A stretch of DNA of 64,000 bases from the NCBI GenBank assembly GCA_951230915.1, contig OX579635.1, positions 11,594,001 to 11,658,000 on the forward strand, in the 5' to 3' direction. The position numbers and the translations under genes are program-made. The notes beneath the pieces were generated by a model. That model ran no database searches. It had not been told where the DNA came from and saw only the letters and a program-made list of their open reading frames with translations. Each line of letters opens with the position of its first letter. Position 1 is the stretch's first letter. The DNA comes from Antitrichia curtipendula. Taxonomy: Eukaryota > Streptophyta > Bryopsida > Hypnales > Leucodontaceae. This document shows, one piece after another, positions 11,201-24,194 of the stretch.

Positions 11201-12977
11201 CTAATGGAAGTGAATATTATTTTAGATGGGTGTCTTTGTATCAAACTTACATGGGTAGGTAGTTAGGTGGAAGAAAATCTATTTTGCAGAAGTGTGTATG
11301 ACAGAGTCACATTAGTGGGACAAGTGGAGGAAAATCCAATTTTGTATATTTGACTATACTCAGCTGGAATGGGTGGACTATAAAATAAAAGGTCTATATA
11401 CTTATCATTAGGTAAATTTGAATCTCACCCTATAATTCCCTTGCTTATGGAAGTGGATAGTACTTTGGATGCATATATAAACATAATCTAATAGAAACCA
11501 CCTAGGATGCATCAATCATTTTTGAAAAGGATCTTCATCATAACATTGAAATATATGACATTTTTGAATTTCAGTTGAAGGGAGGGTATTTTTATTTCTA
11601 TGAATCAAGACTCTTTTAACTCTAGATAATCTTGAGGACAAGCTTGTCCATGAATGGTGATCTTATGTGTCACAAACTATAATTATTATAGACCTTATAA
11701 AAAGACCCTCAAACCTCCCTATTCAAGTTTGTTTTATGAAACTAGAAAGTATGAAAGACAACTATTTTAGCTTCCTATCAGCTTTTATAACATTCTCCTA
11801 ATAAATAGTTAAAGTGCCAAAAATAATTTACAGTCTAAAAAATAATATATATTTGGACTATTTTAATATACAATTATAATAAATTAGGCATTTATCCTGG
11901 TAGTTCTTACAATTTTGGATGGTTGTTGTTACTTTCATCTAAGGTGGATGCCTTTACCTAAACCCTTGCTTTGACCTCCCAAAACTAAACTTTATACCTT
12001 GTGTATCAAGGTTTTGTTAAATGTCAAGGGTAGAAAACAAAAACTATGTAAAAGAAATGAAATTTTCAACTTCTTGAACCATAATTTATTTTACTTCAAA
12101 AACTTTGGATCTACAAGCCTCCTCCACTTCCATATTGTATGGGAAAATAGAAGTAATCTTAAATTTTCATTGATTTGTGCACACAATTTGTCATTTATGT
12201 ACTTGGTAATATAAATTTACACTTAATAATCTTACATGCAAATTTGTCCCATCATTAATATAGGGGGCACTTGGCAAGTACACCATTTGGCACAGTACAC
12301 CATTTGGCACAGTACACCTTGTAGAGCTTTGTGGTGTGCCAGTAGTGGAAATAAAATTCTGAATTTGCCACTTTGCGTACGGTGAATACATGATGAAGTG
12401 CAAAAATGACAAACTGCATAAAATGAGAAGATTACATGCATGTTCTTGAAAGTAGAGAATTATCATAGTAGAAGAGGGTTTGATTGGTTCTTAAGAAGAT
12501 TCTCTTTTTTCTTTTAAAATTCTAAAGCAAAGCATTTTTTTTCCGCCCTTGGACATGTATGAATACAATTGAAAGGTTGCCATGTGGCTTGGGCAATCTA
12601 AAAAAATTATCAGTCAAATCTTAAACAAGTACAGCTCATTAAATATAAAATTTCTTATTGATTTGTCCTCAAACTACTTACATCATTGGATCTTGATAAA
12701 CCAATATCAAACAAATCTTAGTGCAAAGATGTTTAGGAATTATTTGGGGTTGTAGTAGGCCAAACAAACTCATGGGATAAGGATTAGTCATTGATAAGAA
12801 TTTTCTTTATGTGTTGATTGTTGAGGAAGTATGTATACAATAATGCTAACCAAACAACCCTAGAAATTGTTTGCAATTAATTGAATGCTTAGCTATTCAA
12901 TACCATTGCTATATGCAGGCATATATATTAGTGTATTACTAAGATATAGAAAAATCCTAAATTTAGTGTAACATACA
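11201..12977. other. AT-rich sequence with no recognised gene
   Basis: Only a short direct repeat (ACACCATTTGGCACAGT twice, 12279-12316) stands out. ORFs are short and have no recognisable domain. Confidence 0.5.
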
Positions 12978-14002
12978 TAGGAGACTCTATTTGCGTTGTG
13001 CAACCATTTGCACCATTCTAGCACCACTCTATAGCCATTAAGGTAGCAGCATCCATGAGCATCATTTAAGCAGATTGAAGTACCAAAATTGATCCATTAG
13101 GTTTGAAAATAATATTGTTAGGTAAACAAGAATAAATCAAAATTATTGGCAGTAGTTGATAAATGCCACTTAGAAGCATGTGTAGTCAGTATTTTCTAAA
13201 GTCTAAAATCACTGAAAATCTAAGGCTGATGGTCAGTAGATCATATTGAAATGGAGTGGAATTAAAGGAATCATTGTCATGTGCTAATCCAATGGTAGTC
13301 ATTACTGGTGACTACAATAGTGAGATATGATTGTTAAATCTGTGAGAAAATAGGCTATAATATCCTATGGCAAGTATTGGAGGATTGTACTAGTTGTACA
13401 TTAACTGTCGCGTTCATACATTCATGGAGCTCCTTGGAATGTGAAGCACACCGTAGTGCAAGGATGGCATAGCCGTTGGAGCCTGGCTCCCACTCTTCAT
13501 TGGTGTGGCTTCAAACGGAAGGGGCCCGCTCAGTGTTTGAACAGAAGCGAACCCGCTTGGACCACACAATGCACCAGTGTTGGGCCTACCTTTGCCACTA
13601 TCAAATTCTTTAACTGTCTTGCTTCCGCAATTCTAATTTAATTTTTTTCTTTTCTTTGTTGCTTGCCTTCTTTGCCTTGACAAGTTCTCTCTCCGCTTTC
13701 ATCTATTTTGCCTAGATTTGCCGTAGAACCCGCTCAACTTGCTTGCGCACCTTCTCTTCTTGATGCTTTTCTTTTCTTTCCACCGCTTCCTTCTTCTGCT
13801 ATTCGCATTCTTGTACCACAACTGCCTTTATTGTTGCCTTCTATTGCACGGTTGAGATGTAGTCATTTCTTGTCATTAGTATGGACTTGTTGTAGTCAAT
13901 TAGTGGTTCATGAATGGAAGTGGTCCTCCTAGTTTGGCACTGGAGTTGCAGCAACGAGAATAGGTTGCTAACTATGGAAGTAGATTACCCTTTTACCTCT
14001 GA

Positions 14003-15429
14003 CTAAGTATTGTCGTCAAAAGCATCATGGTCATTGCCGTCTTGTTCAGGTATGAAGTATTGCGCTACTTAGTCTTCTTCGAAGCTAACTCTTTGCATTC
14101 TGGCAATACAATGATTTGCGCCTTTATTACCTAGTGTTGTATCTTCTACTTGGTGCTCCTCATCAAAACTTTGCTCTTGCAGTGGTTGTAAATAGCAAGA
14201 GTTAGGCTTCATGTAGTCATTCATAAAGGATGCTTCAAGTGGCTAGATTGCCATGGTAGTGAATCCCTTCATTATCATTGCTAGGATTAGTGCCTTCTGC
14301 AATCTTAATGCCACCTACTTTACTAATTCTTCTATACATGTGCCCTTGCCTTTGTTTTGTACAATCCATTTTTCTCTAGATGCACAAAAATTTACTTTGA
14401 ATCATTTGAAAATACTAACATCTAGTGGCTATAATTTGTGACTTGTATAACTAGATAATGTGATGATGTTGATGCCTTTCAAAATTCCAATGTAGCCTTC
14501 TACACCACTTCAAATGTTACATATAAGCCATGAACATCTAAAAGTAAGAGATGTTTATTTTTTGTATATATATAATGGCAGATGAAGTTTGTCATCCACG
14601 CTAGAAATAAAAATGCAGTCATCCAACCATTGGCTTGCATTGTCATAGTCATTGCGGGTTCACAATTAGTTGTGTAATTTTCAAGCTTTTGCTCACCTTT
14701 GAAAATAAAGAAGTTGGGGATATATTGGCTTGCTAAGTTGACACATGAAAGGATAGTCAAGTGCTCCCTATTTTTTGATATTGTTGCATAAACAGATCTA
14801 TTGTTGTATCATGCAAAAAAAAAACTCCCACCTCCACTCTTTCCTGCTTGAGCTTCTTATTTGTCAATGTTCCATATGTGAGTTGGTGGATACCCTTCCT
14901 TTTTATATGCTTTCCATAGGTTATGGTAGAACAAAGCCAAATTAGTGTGATTCAAGCCCCTTGTAAGCCCTTCTTCTAAGCCTTATGGACAATGCAATGT
15001 TAGCTCAGGGTGACGATTGTGAAACCACCATAGCCATTTGCCCCTTGAGATGCCATCTATAAATGGTATCCACTGTTCTTGTGTTATCTCTGTTACCTTG
15101 CTCCTCAATTCAATGACAGAAATGGGATGTGCAACATCTTCAAAGTCTAGCATCCACTATACAAGCACAACTTCCTTTTCCATTGTGAGGACACCTTGCC
15201 TTCTAGTTTTTCTTTGCAATGTTCTTCCATGGATATGGTATCATAGAGAGGATGCCAGAATTCCAAATGCCCTAGTAGTAGTAGCTACGTTGATGCCTTC
15301 TTCTACTGCTGTCATTGCCTTTGCTAATTGATCATCGCTCCAAGCCCCCATTTGCTGCTTATGTGCCCTCCGTGATCGTTGTGTAGGAGTAGATGCAACC
15401 GGAGGCAACACTGCACTAGCTTGGACCAC
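14003..15429 (-). pseudogene. pogo/CENPB-like DDE transposase pseudogene
   Basis: An N-terminal psq-type helix-turn-helix (AWSDDQLAKAMTAVEEGINV, about 15350-15285) precedes a long stretch with one dominant frame. That frame reads VIELRSKVTEITQEQW, GKWLWWFHNRHPEL, TRGLNHTNLALFYHNL and YPPTHIWNIDK. Next come the DDE segments YIPNFFIFKGEQ (about 14720), WMTAFLFLAWM and LLLLDVHG (second catalytic Asp, about 14535), then PLDVSIFK and WIVQNKGKGT. The first Asp is kept, but the following residue, normally Glu, is Lys. At least six in-frame stops and a few frame slips make it dead. The domain order matches plant DDE-superfamily (pogo) transposases. Confidence 0.88.
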
Positions 15430-16334
15430 GCCATTAGACTAGGCTCAAGTTGCCCACCCTAAGTTTCCAACACCCTTAGCTTTGGAAGGTTCTGCGTGTG
15501 TGGCAGCCTGGACGATGGAAGTACAGACTACTAGGGGTTTTTTTTGGACTTGCGTCCCCCTTGCTGGCTTCATTGGAGAGGCTAGTTTTTGGAGGGATGA
15601 AGCCAGATAGGTCAGATTTCTGATAGTCTGGCGAAATTTCACCCAAAAAAAAAGCCCTGCAGACTACCCCCCCTTCCCCTCGTTGAAGCCGACATTGCAC
15701 TCAGTTGGTCCATATATAAATTGTTGTTGCATCTAAGGCCGCCATTATTGGAAATTGGTCTACTCACCTACTCGTATTGCAAGTTTGTATACATTGAATA
15801 AACTCAATTCCACTAGATGGAGATTCATTGTACCAAGTCTTACATGACAATAAGCTAGCAATTTGGGCACCTAGGTCTATAGGCCATTTTCAGTAGTCTC
15901 AAAACATGGAACATCTTCCATGATTGTTTTATTGGTTTGCTAATTGCTATGTACCTTCAACTAAAACACATTGCTAATCTACGTAACTTGAGCTTAATGA
16001 CGTTCCTAATCTTTGTAGTAAATTATGCACAAGAAAACATATAGTTCATACATTCTTCACCTTCATTACATAGCTAATCTTAGTGTTATCAAGTTGCTAA
16101 TCTATAAAAAAGAAAATATACACCTCATATTGTTGTATGATATTGTACCACCATCAGTCATTGGTTTCACTAATAATTGCACAATCATCCAATATTGTCA
16201 CCTAGCATTCTATTTCTCTCATCATTAACCACTTCAACATCAACGATGGCATATTCAATTGTATTACTTGATAGGTAAGCTACCACGCATTGTATTCAAA
16301 ACCAATGTTTCAACCACCTTGCTAATTTAGTTAA

Positions 16335-17266
16335 CCCCTAAAGAATCAAGTTGCATTTTTTAGCAACAAAGAAATTTTAGACAAGTACGTGTGACTGAAG
16401 ATTTCCATGTTTTTGGCCCAAAATTTAATAGAAGGTTTGGACAAGGAATATCTTTCATGTGCACTTTAAATTTAGGACATTTGGAAATGTAAGTGAAAAG
16501 TTATGATTTAATATGAAGTTTGTTTCTCAACTTAGGTAGTTTGAGCAAATAAGAAAAAATTACCTTTTTTAGAAACAAAAATTTGAAATTGGTTTTTAAG
16601 ATTTACATATACATAGAAAGCTTTTAATCATTCCATTTTGATCAATGAGTCAAAAGTTATGAACAATTTTATTTTGCAGGCAATTATGGATTCTCTACTC
16701 TAAAATGAACTTTGAAGTTCTTTATTTTACTCAATTTTCAATCTTTTTTGAAAAAAATAAAACCATAAGATGTAGATTGTTTATTACAACATTGCAACCA
16801 TTGGATTGGCATTTTTCAATTCCATAACTAAATTCTTTACAATTTAGTATTTTGAATCATTCTCTACTTCTTTCTACTTACTATCTTTTTCCTATATGTT
16901 GAACAATTTCAAATGATCTCAAAATTTTCAAGCATGTAGCCAACTTGCCTTGAAGAATAAACCCAAAGAAGCACCACCATTTTGGACATTTTTTCATACA
17001 AATGTGACCTTGTGAAGTGCAGCTGACAATTTTTTGCAGAGCCAAAAAAAAGATTTTGTCACTTCAAATGCTAATATCTTGCAATTTGTACAGTGAAAAA
17101 TTTTGAAATTTTTTCTACATCTTTTCAAACCTGTGTACTATAAGATCCTACAGTTACAAGTGTCATAAAACATTTTTTTCCTAAAATATAGTACTTGTAT
17201 TAGAAATGGCAGTTTTTGAGTGTTTTTGGTGATAACATAGTTAAAGAACTTTAGGGTTTACTAACA
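16335..17266. mobile_element. TTAA-flanked TIR element, family 1, nested in pogo element
   Basis: The left end CCCCTAAAG is preceded by TTAA (16331-16334). The right end CTTTAGGG is followed by TTTA, a decayed TTAA. The interior is collinear with 332-1260. It lies inside the pogo-like transposon, so it is younger than that insertion. Confidence 0.8.
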
Positions 17267-17550
17267 ACATTGCTTCACTTAGTCCACCACTCATTGAACC
17301 TACAAGCAAAATTATTGGCACCTAAATTTTTCATTGTTTTCATCCATGCCCACAAATGTTTCTTCCATATCAATCATGGGAATAAAAACAATAGCCATGG
17401 GTCACAACATAGGTCACACCTATGAGGATAGTTGTGCTTATGGATGTTGCTACCTTATGTATTAGTAGTATTCAAAATGGACACTACTGATGCATAATAG
17501 CACAAATAGGGTGGGTGGCGTCTGAATTGTGGTGCAAATAGGGTCTCCTA

Positions 17551-20089
17551 CCTTTACACCAAATGTATTCTTTACTAATTAGTTGGTGTGCTCCTTCCCA
17601 AGACTTCTTCTTCCATCATCTGATTGCATACTAGTGTATGGGTAAGGTCCCTACCATTAGCATTGGTATGGCCGTAGAATTATAGGGCTCTCCACCTTCA
17701 TGCACGGGATGCGCAATTCCATTTGTCAATGTAATAAGTTTGACTCGTACCAACCCAATTCACCCTGAACAAACTTATCTTGTGTCTGTCTCAAACATTA
17801 CATACTGAATTTGTTACTACCAGCTCTCTAATTGTTTTTTGTTTTCAAATATTAGGTATATATAGTCTATTGGTTGTTGTGCTCCTTGTTTCTTCTAGAG
17901 TCTCTTCCGGTTGTTGGTACAAGCATCTCAAATTGGGACGCCTATGCGCAAGCAAGTTCATATCAACAAGAATAATTTTGGGTCTCAAGCTAGCTAGTCA
18001 TGAAAAAAGTATACATGAGGTGGTTATGGGGTGGTTCTAGACATGCCAAATAAAGTTTAGAAGTAAGAGGAATTTCTAATGGGGCCATGTGGACAAATAC
18101 CTAGGACACAATAAGATTGCGGAAAACATATGTGTACGTAGAGTCCAACGTATGACTCCGCTTGCCATGCATTGCAATCTTTGGGGGATGCATCAATTAC
18201 GGAAAATCGCAAAATGTGAGGTCCTCGTTGTTGCTGGCCAAGTCAAACTCAACCTTCATGAATTTGCACTGACCTCTACATATATTAATGCAAAAAAGTA
18301 GAGTTGATCGGTATGAGACATGCCAATTCATGGGCGTGACGGGCAGACATGGTTGAGGGGCCAAGGGACGGTTATATGTCACATAATGAGATTCTACTTT
18401 CCCATTGTGAGACACAATTTCAATATTGGATGGTTGGATCCTAGTCAAACATGCTCAATCTAGGGTTTGAATGAAAGTCATCATAACATTAAAGCAGAAC
18501 CCATCACGGAAAAATAACATGCCTCTTGTCATCCAGTGACAGATTGTCATCTGTCCTGAAATGGCCCGTGGTGGAAGTTATCATTCCCCTTTCCCACTGA
18601 TGTGTACAGCGTTGTGGTGCATTTCAATAGCAATTTTCTTTTTTCTTTTTTTCTTTTTGAAACCATTAGAATCGCAATTCAAAAAACAGTGCGATCGTCT
18701 TGGAAAAGATGTGAGGCACTCGCTCACTGGATTCAAATGATGGTTGGACTGGCACGTGGTGCAAGGAGCGTGTGCCACGGTTGCAACAAACTCAAAGTTG
18801 ATGCAATACCGCAGGCATTTTCAGTATATAAGTGTCAATCTATTCATACAAAAAAAACCCATGATATTGAACCTTTTCTCGCGTAGTTTACATATATTCC
18901 AATATAATTTTTGTAATCTGAAAAAAGGGGCACTTGAGATTTTCCTGTCACGATGTACGTACACACTTAGTGAAACACTTCCCACACCTGGACTCAAGTG
19001 AATTCTGGGGCAGAATAGAGACCAGAATGTAGGACCCCCCATCAAGCATGCCCCCTATTCAGTTCACAAGCAGCACTAGGGGCCATCCATTGTACAAAAC
19101 CGAAGAAGTCAGTTTCCTTTTCTACCGTTTGTGTATGCGACCACCCGACCATTCTTTAATGATTCCATTCAATGTAAAAAGGTGTTTTTACACTCAAAAA
19201 CTACTAGTTAGGGACCCAACTTTTTACTTGGAACCCCAACTTTTCACTTCAACGTAGGTTGAATAGATGACAAATATACTACAAGCAATGATAGTGTGAA
19301 AAGTACACAATATTTCAGAATGTTTTTCTTGAGAAGATTGTAATAAAAAAAAGTGGGAATGCTATAGGATGTACACAAGTACATTCAAGTTTGAATTCCA
19401 TATAATTGAGAAGATTCGTTTTACACTAGTAGAAAGGGCTTAGATGTTGGGGCTCCAAGCTTCAGTTCAGTAGCTTAGTGCCCCCAAACCTCTTTTGTAC
19501 TAATGTTATCAGTTTATAACTTTATATCATTATATATATGCCAAGAGGTATGTAGTCTTGGTGTCACTCCTCATTTCTCTTGAGATCTAAGGTGAGACCC
19601 TAGATGAACACACTTTTAATTTACGCCAACCTTGAGAAAAGAGCATCTCCGTCGTTTCATGATAGGAGGCCTCTACCCTGCCAATGCAAAACCCAACCTT
19701 GAAAATCTCCCCAACTTTATACACCCCAACTTTATATACTCCAACCCAAAAAATCATCCTAGCTCTGGTCAAAAGAAGCACTTAAAACACCATCCTATCC
19801 GGCACTTGCAACTCTTCACCACACTTGTTTGACTTTGTTCTTGCAACTTTCTTGCAAAAATAGTACCTCCCACCGGTGAGAGTCAATAAAGCAGCATTGG
19901 ATATCCAAATATCATGTGTAGGTACGGCAAGATAGGGTAGGGAATTAGTTTGCTAGTAGAACCAAGAAGGATGATTGAACTTGTAAAAGCCATTTGGCAT
20001 GATACTTTTGTTGTAAAAGGATGAAGATGCTCTGATAAGGTTGGAGTTATTTATTTCTCTCTCTCTACATATGTAAGGTTGGAGGTCCA
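17551..20089. other. Unassigned sequence right of the pogo element
   Basis: No domain, transposon end or RNA gene recognised. A moderately GC-rich patch lies at 18540-18800, and a TATATAAG motif lies near 18824. Short ORFs show no family resemblance. Confidence 0.4.
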
Positions 20090-20400
20090 TAAACGACACA
20101 TTTAAGCGCTAAAACTCAATTTGGGGGAGGTTAAGCTTCTTGAAAGATTTTCCACTAAATTTTTCTTGAAAGATAAATAGAATTGGCATCTAACCCAAGT
20201 CGTTTCATCTTTTTGAAGCTTTGTGGAATTAGTTATGAATTTTTAAAGTTGAAATGGCATAGGGCTCTAAAATGGCCCACCTCCTAAAATGTACATTGTT
20301 TGTACATTGTTGAAAGCTATGAAAAAGCAACATGTACAAACAGTGTACATTTGAGGGGGTGGACCATTTTAGAGCCTGTGCCGATTGAGAGCCTCTTCCC
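20090..20400. repeat. H repeat with a strong hairpin
   Basis: A ~300-bp repeat with the block TTGGCATCTAACCCAAGTCG. Relatives are at about 23395-23560 (inverted), 41760-42010, 47460-47650 (inverted), 48955-49230 and 52690-53080. The hairpin at its right end is described separately. Confidence 0.7.
20263..20376. repeat. 44-bp-arm hairpin in H repeat
   Basis: The left arm 20263-20306 (starts GGCTCTAAAATGG) pairs with the right arm 20333-20376 with about five mismatches and a 26-nt loop. The size and regularity resemble a MITE or miRNA-precursor-like foldback. The copy at 49120-49215 keeps only part of the pairing. Confidence 0.85.
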
Positions 20401-21731
20401 ATATGTGACCTCAGTCATTCTTTCATGGAATTAGTCTCCATTCTCATTTTGAAAGCTTGCTTCTGGCGTAACTTTTTATTTTTATTTTTTTAATTATGCT
20501 TAATGATTCTAACTGCAGGCAGCATGTGACTGCAGTAACTTAGCTGGTGGTCTTTAAAGATTCACAATAACAAATTTCATTCATTTCCTCAGTGAGAAGT
20601 GCATTGCATGCATTGGACCAAAAATGTAAAAAATAAAAAAATAAAAAATAAAAAATAAATTGAATGACTGAAAAGACACCCCACGACGGACTCACTCAGA
20701 AGTGCCAAGGAAATCATGTGACCCCACATTGGGCCTTGTTGGTGCTTCATTAATATGAGTCTATTGTCTAACCATGTCCCGGTGGGTAGGATTGCATCTC
20801 AGGTATATTTTTCAGTTCTATATACAAGTACTCTAATGTGTGAGCCCCAGAAAATGATGAAACTTTTTCCGTTGTTTGCACAAAACAGGCATTAGCGCAA
20901 AAGTTGGTCTCTGGCATTTTCTGCACGACTCTATCCCGGCTAACTTAAAAAAGTGGTCCAAAAAGTTAGCAGTTTGTCTGATTCGAATTGGTGACGGTAC
21001 CAATATGTAAGAGACCCCAGGACTGATCTCCTGAAACCCAAACTGAAATGAGCCTCCCGCCTGCGTACAAATGGCAGGAAATCATAAGCAAATCAAAAAA
21101 CTTTTAAGGTTTATGGTACTTCCAAACAGTTTGAATAGCTTTCCTTTTGTTTTCTTTGTGACCTACATTCTTTTACTTTGCGAAACTTATCTGAGTTCCC
21201 ATGCATGCATCCTGGCCACCCTTTTTAAGAGTTTGTTGACTGTTTGCAGGCATGAACAAGACCGAGTAAAATCAGATGATAAATTTGTTTTTGAATTATA
21301 TGTGGAGGGCTTACGCGGTGATCTGTTTTATTTTATTTTTCCTGCTTTTAAAAAAAAAAAAAAAAAAAAATATTAATACACTGACTATCAAAATGGAGTA
21401 CAACTGATGATTGTTTTAGGTTCAATTGAGAGAAATCCTAGAAAGTCATCCTGACTTTTTTTTTCCATCATAAGTTCTCACTTTCACGATATACAATGAA
21501 CACCCTTGCACTCTATGAGATCCATAACACTTCTAGTTTGAATTTGTACGTTTAAAATTTTTTTGTAATTGATGAAACTTATCAAAATTGTGACTTTTGA
21601 TTCATTTGGAGCAAATTCCAAGAAGCTCAAAAAAGGTCATGGGCATATAGGGGTTAATGGCTCACATCAACATGATTAACTCATTATTGAATAATATTAT
21701 ACTCAAGTCTATGGACATTGGGAAGTTCAAA
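20401..21731. other. Unassigned sequence with an A-run
   Basis: Contains a run of about 21 A at 21349-21370 and an AAAAAT run near 20626-20660. The right part ends at GGCATATAGGGGTTAA (about 21640-21655), which looks like the right end of a further TTAA element whose left end I could not place. Confidence 0.45.
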
Positions 21732-21735
21732 TTAA

Positions 21736-22439
21736 CCCCTAAAGGACCATCATGCGTTTTTTCACAATATAAATTTTTTGGGCAAGTACATGTGAGTGAT
21801 GTGACTAGTAGAGATTTTTCATATTTTAGGCTGAAACTTTAATAGAAGGTGGGGACAAGGAATATCTTTCATGTGCACTAAATTTCATGACATTTGAAGT
21901 TCTTTATTTTACTCAATTTTCAATATTTTTTGAAAAAAATAAAAACATAGGATGAATATTGTTTATTACAACATTGCAACTATTGGGATTGGCATTGTCC
22001 AATTCCATAACTAAATTCTTAACAATTTTGTATTTTGAATCATTCTCTACTTCAATCTACTTACTATTTTTTTCCTATATGTTGTACAATTCCAATTGAT
22101 CTGAAATTTCTTAAGCACGTAGACAACTTGTCTAGGAAAAAAAATCCAAAGAAGCACCACCATTTTGGACATTTTTTCATTGAAAAGTGAGCTTGTGAAG
22201 TGCAGCTGCCCTGTTTTTTGCAGGGCCAAATAAATGATTTTAGTGAATTCAAATGCTTATATCTTGCAATCCATACTGTGGAAACTTCTGAAATTTTTAC
22301 CACATGTTTTTAAGTTACTATAATACAAGTTCTATGGTTACATGTGTCAAAAAAAGTTTTAAGAAAAAATTTGGTACTTGTACTGGAAATGGCAATTTTG
22401 AGCGTTTTTGGTGAAAACATAGTCAAGGAACTTAAAGGA
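21736..22439. mobile_element. TTAA-flanked TIR element, family 1, internally deleted
   Basis: The left end CCCCTAAAGGACC follows TTAA at 21732-21735. The decayed right end CTTAAAGGA precedes TTAA at 22440-22443. It is collinear with 332-1260 except for a missing left-central portion, giving 704 bp. Confidence 0.75.
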
Positions 22440-22452
22440 TTAACTTGATTAA

Positions 22453-23090
22453 CCTCTAAATGTCTGAGGCACCAAATTATGGTATTGATAATACTTTGAA
22501 GTTAAATAAGGCCCAACTAAGTTGATATTTTGAGTAGTTAATAGTTTTGACAAATTCTTTTTGAAGTCTAATTTTACCATCAAAAATCTAATTTTGAAAA
22601 TGAATGATTATGATTTTTATTTTTAATATTTGGTGCAAGGGTGTCCATTGCAATCTTGACTTTCTATAGTGTTGAGGGCTCTTGGAAATGAGCCTCAAAT
22701 ACACTAGATCTTAGAGAAAAAATCACATTAGAAATTACTTTAAAAAAATTGTAGAGTAGATTTTGAGAAGCCATAAATAGATTGGGGTTATGCATGTTAG
22801 GCCCTTCAACCTCATAATCTTTTGGTGACCAATTTTTTCTTATTTGACATGCAAAAAGAGAGCTAAAAGATTTCATAGTTTTAACACCTTCATGATCAAA
22901 CATTATAATCATTCAATCCTTAAATGATATTGTTGTGTTTTCTTTTCTTATGCGATCTCTAACATGCCTAGTTTTAATTTGTACGGTTATAATTCCAAAA
23001 AAATTGATAGAACTTAGCAAAATGTTTTCTTTTTGTTCAATTTAGAGCAAATTTCAAGAAGCTCAAAATAAGCCTTGGGCATTTAGGGAT
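22453..23090. mobile_element. TTAA-flanked TIR element, family 6, inverted copy
   Basis: Ends CCTCTAAATGTC and GGGCATTTAGGGA, with TTAA at 22449-22452 and about 23091-23094. The interior matches the reverse complement of 48299-48944, for example the block around AGCCTCAAATACACTAGATC. Confidence 0.7.
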
Positions 23091-23551
23091 TTAAAAAGTC
23101 AAGGACTAAAAATATCAAATGAATGACTATGAGAGAAACTATAGAAACAAAGAATGCACCTAATCATCTTGAAATTTGATAGTTTGGAGATGACTTCCTT
23201 TATAATGGGGCACATCCTTCTAGGATTAAGATTTTTTTCTCCTAAATGCAACAACTTGTCTCAATCATTTTGCTTGCTACTTAACTTAAGGTAGGATGAT
23301 GCAAAAGTGATCTTATTCTAAGAGCAACCACTAGCACGGAGGTACTTTTTTCTTTCTTCAATGTACCAACAATGAACATTTCAAGAAGCACTTGCTTTTA
23401 GTGATCACTACATTTCAACTTCAAAATTTTATAACTAATTCCACAAAAGTCCAAAGAATACGAAATGACTTGGGTTAGATGCCAATTCCGTTTTTTCTTT
23501 CTATAAAAATTTACTGAATTTTTTTCGAGGGGTTTAGCTTCCCCTCAAAAG

Positions 23552-24190
23552 GCAATTAGCTCTAAAACCCAAATTGCCCAAGGTCTTTTTTGAGCTTCTT
23601 GGATTTTGTTTTAAATTGAAAAAATAATGAACATTTTGAAAACTTTAATCAATTTTTTTGAAACTTTAACCACATAAATTTTAACTAGACATATTAGAGA
23701 TTACATGGGAAAAGAAAATACAACAATATCATTTATGGATTAAAAGATTATATTGTTTGATCATGAGGGTGTTAAAATTGTCAAAGTGGTTTGAAGACTC
23801 TCAATCTTTTATTCACATATCAAATCTAAAAAATTGGTCATCAAAAAGATATAAGCTCAAAGGGCATAATCCCAATCCATTTATGTCTTCTCAAAATCTA
23901 CTCTACAATTTTTTTAAATGAATTTCTAATGTGATTTGTTCTCCAAGATCTAGTGTATTTGAGGCTCATTTCCAGGAGCCCTCGATACTAGAAAATCAAG
24001 ATTTGTAATGGACACCCATACATAAAATCTTGAATAGAAAAATCATAATCATTAATTTTCAAAACAAAAATTTGATGCTAAAACCACACTTCTAAAAGAA
24101 TTTTTGAAAAATATGAATTATCTTGATAAGGTTTTGTTTAACTTCAAAGAATTGTCGACACTAGAATTTGGTGCTTTGGGCATTTAGGAG
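23552..24190. mobile_element. TTAA-type element, family 6, decayed left end
   Basis: The right end GGGCATTTAGGAG is followed by TTAA (24191-24194). The left end is decayed (GCTCTAAAACCC). The interior is collinear with 48299-48944. Confidence 0.6.
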
Positions 24191-24194
24191 TTAA

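Larger units (their letters stand above)
12980..17548 (-). mobile_element. Decayed pogo-like (Tc1/mariner superfamily) transposon with both ends
   Basis: About 4.57 kb bounded by GGAGACTCTATTTGC and, inverted, GGAGACCCTATTTGC. TA dinucleotides flank at 12978-12979 and 17549-17550, as expected for Tc1/mariner. Subterminal similarity continues (AAGGTAGCARCATCCATRAGC). The transposase pseudogene lies at 14003-15429 on the minus strand. A TTAA element (16335-17266) is nested in the 5' side. Confidence 0.85.
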
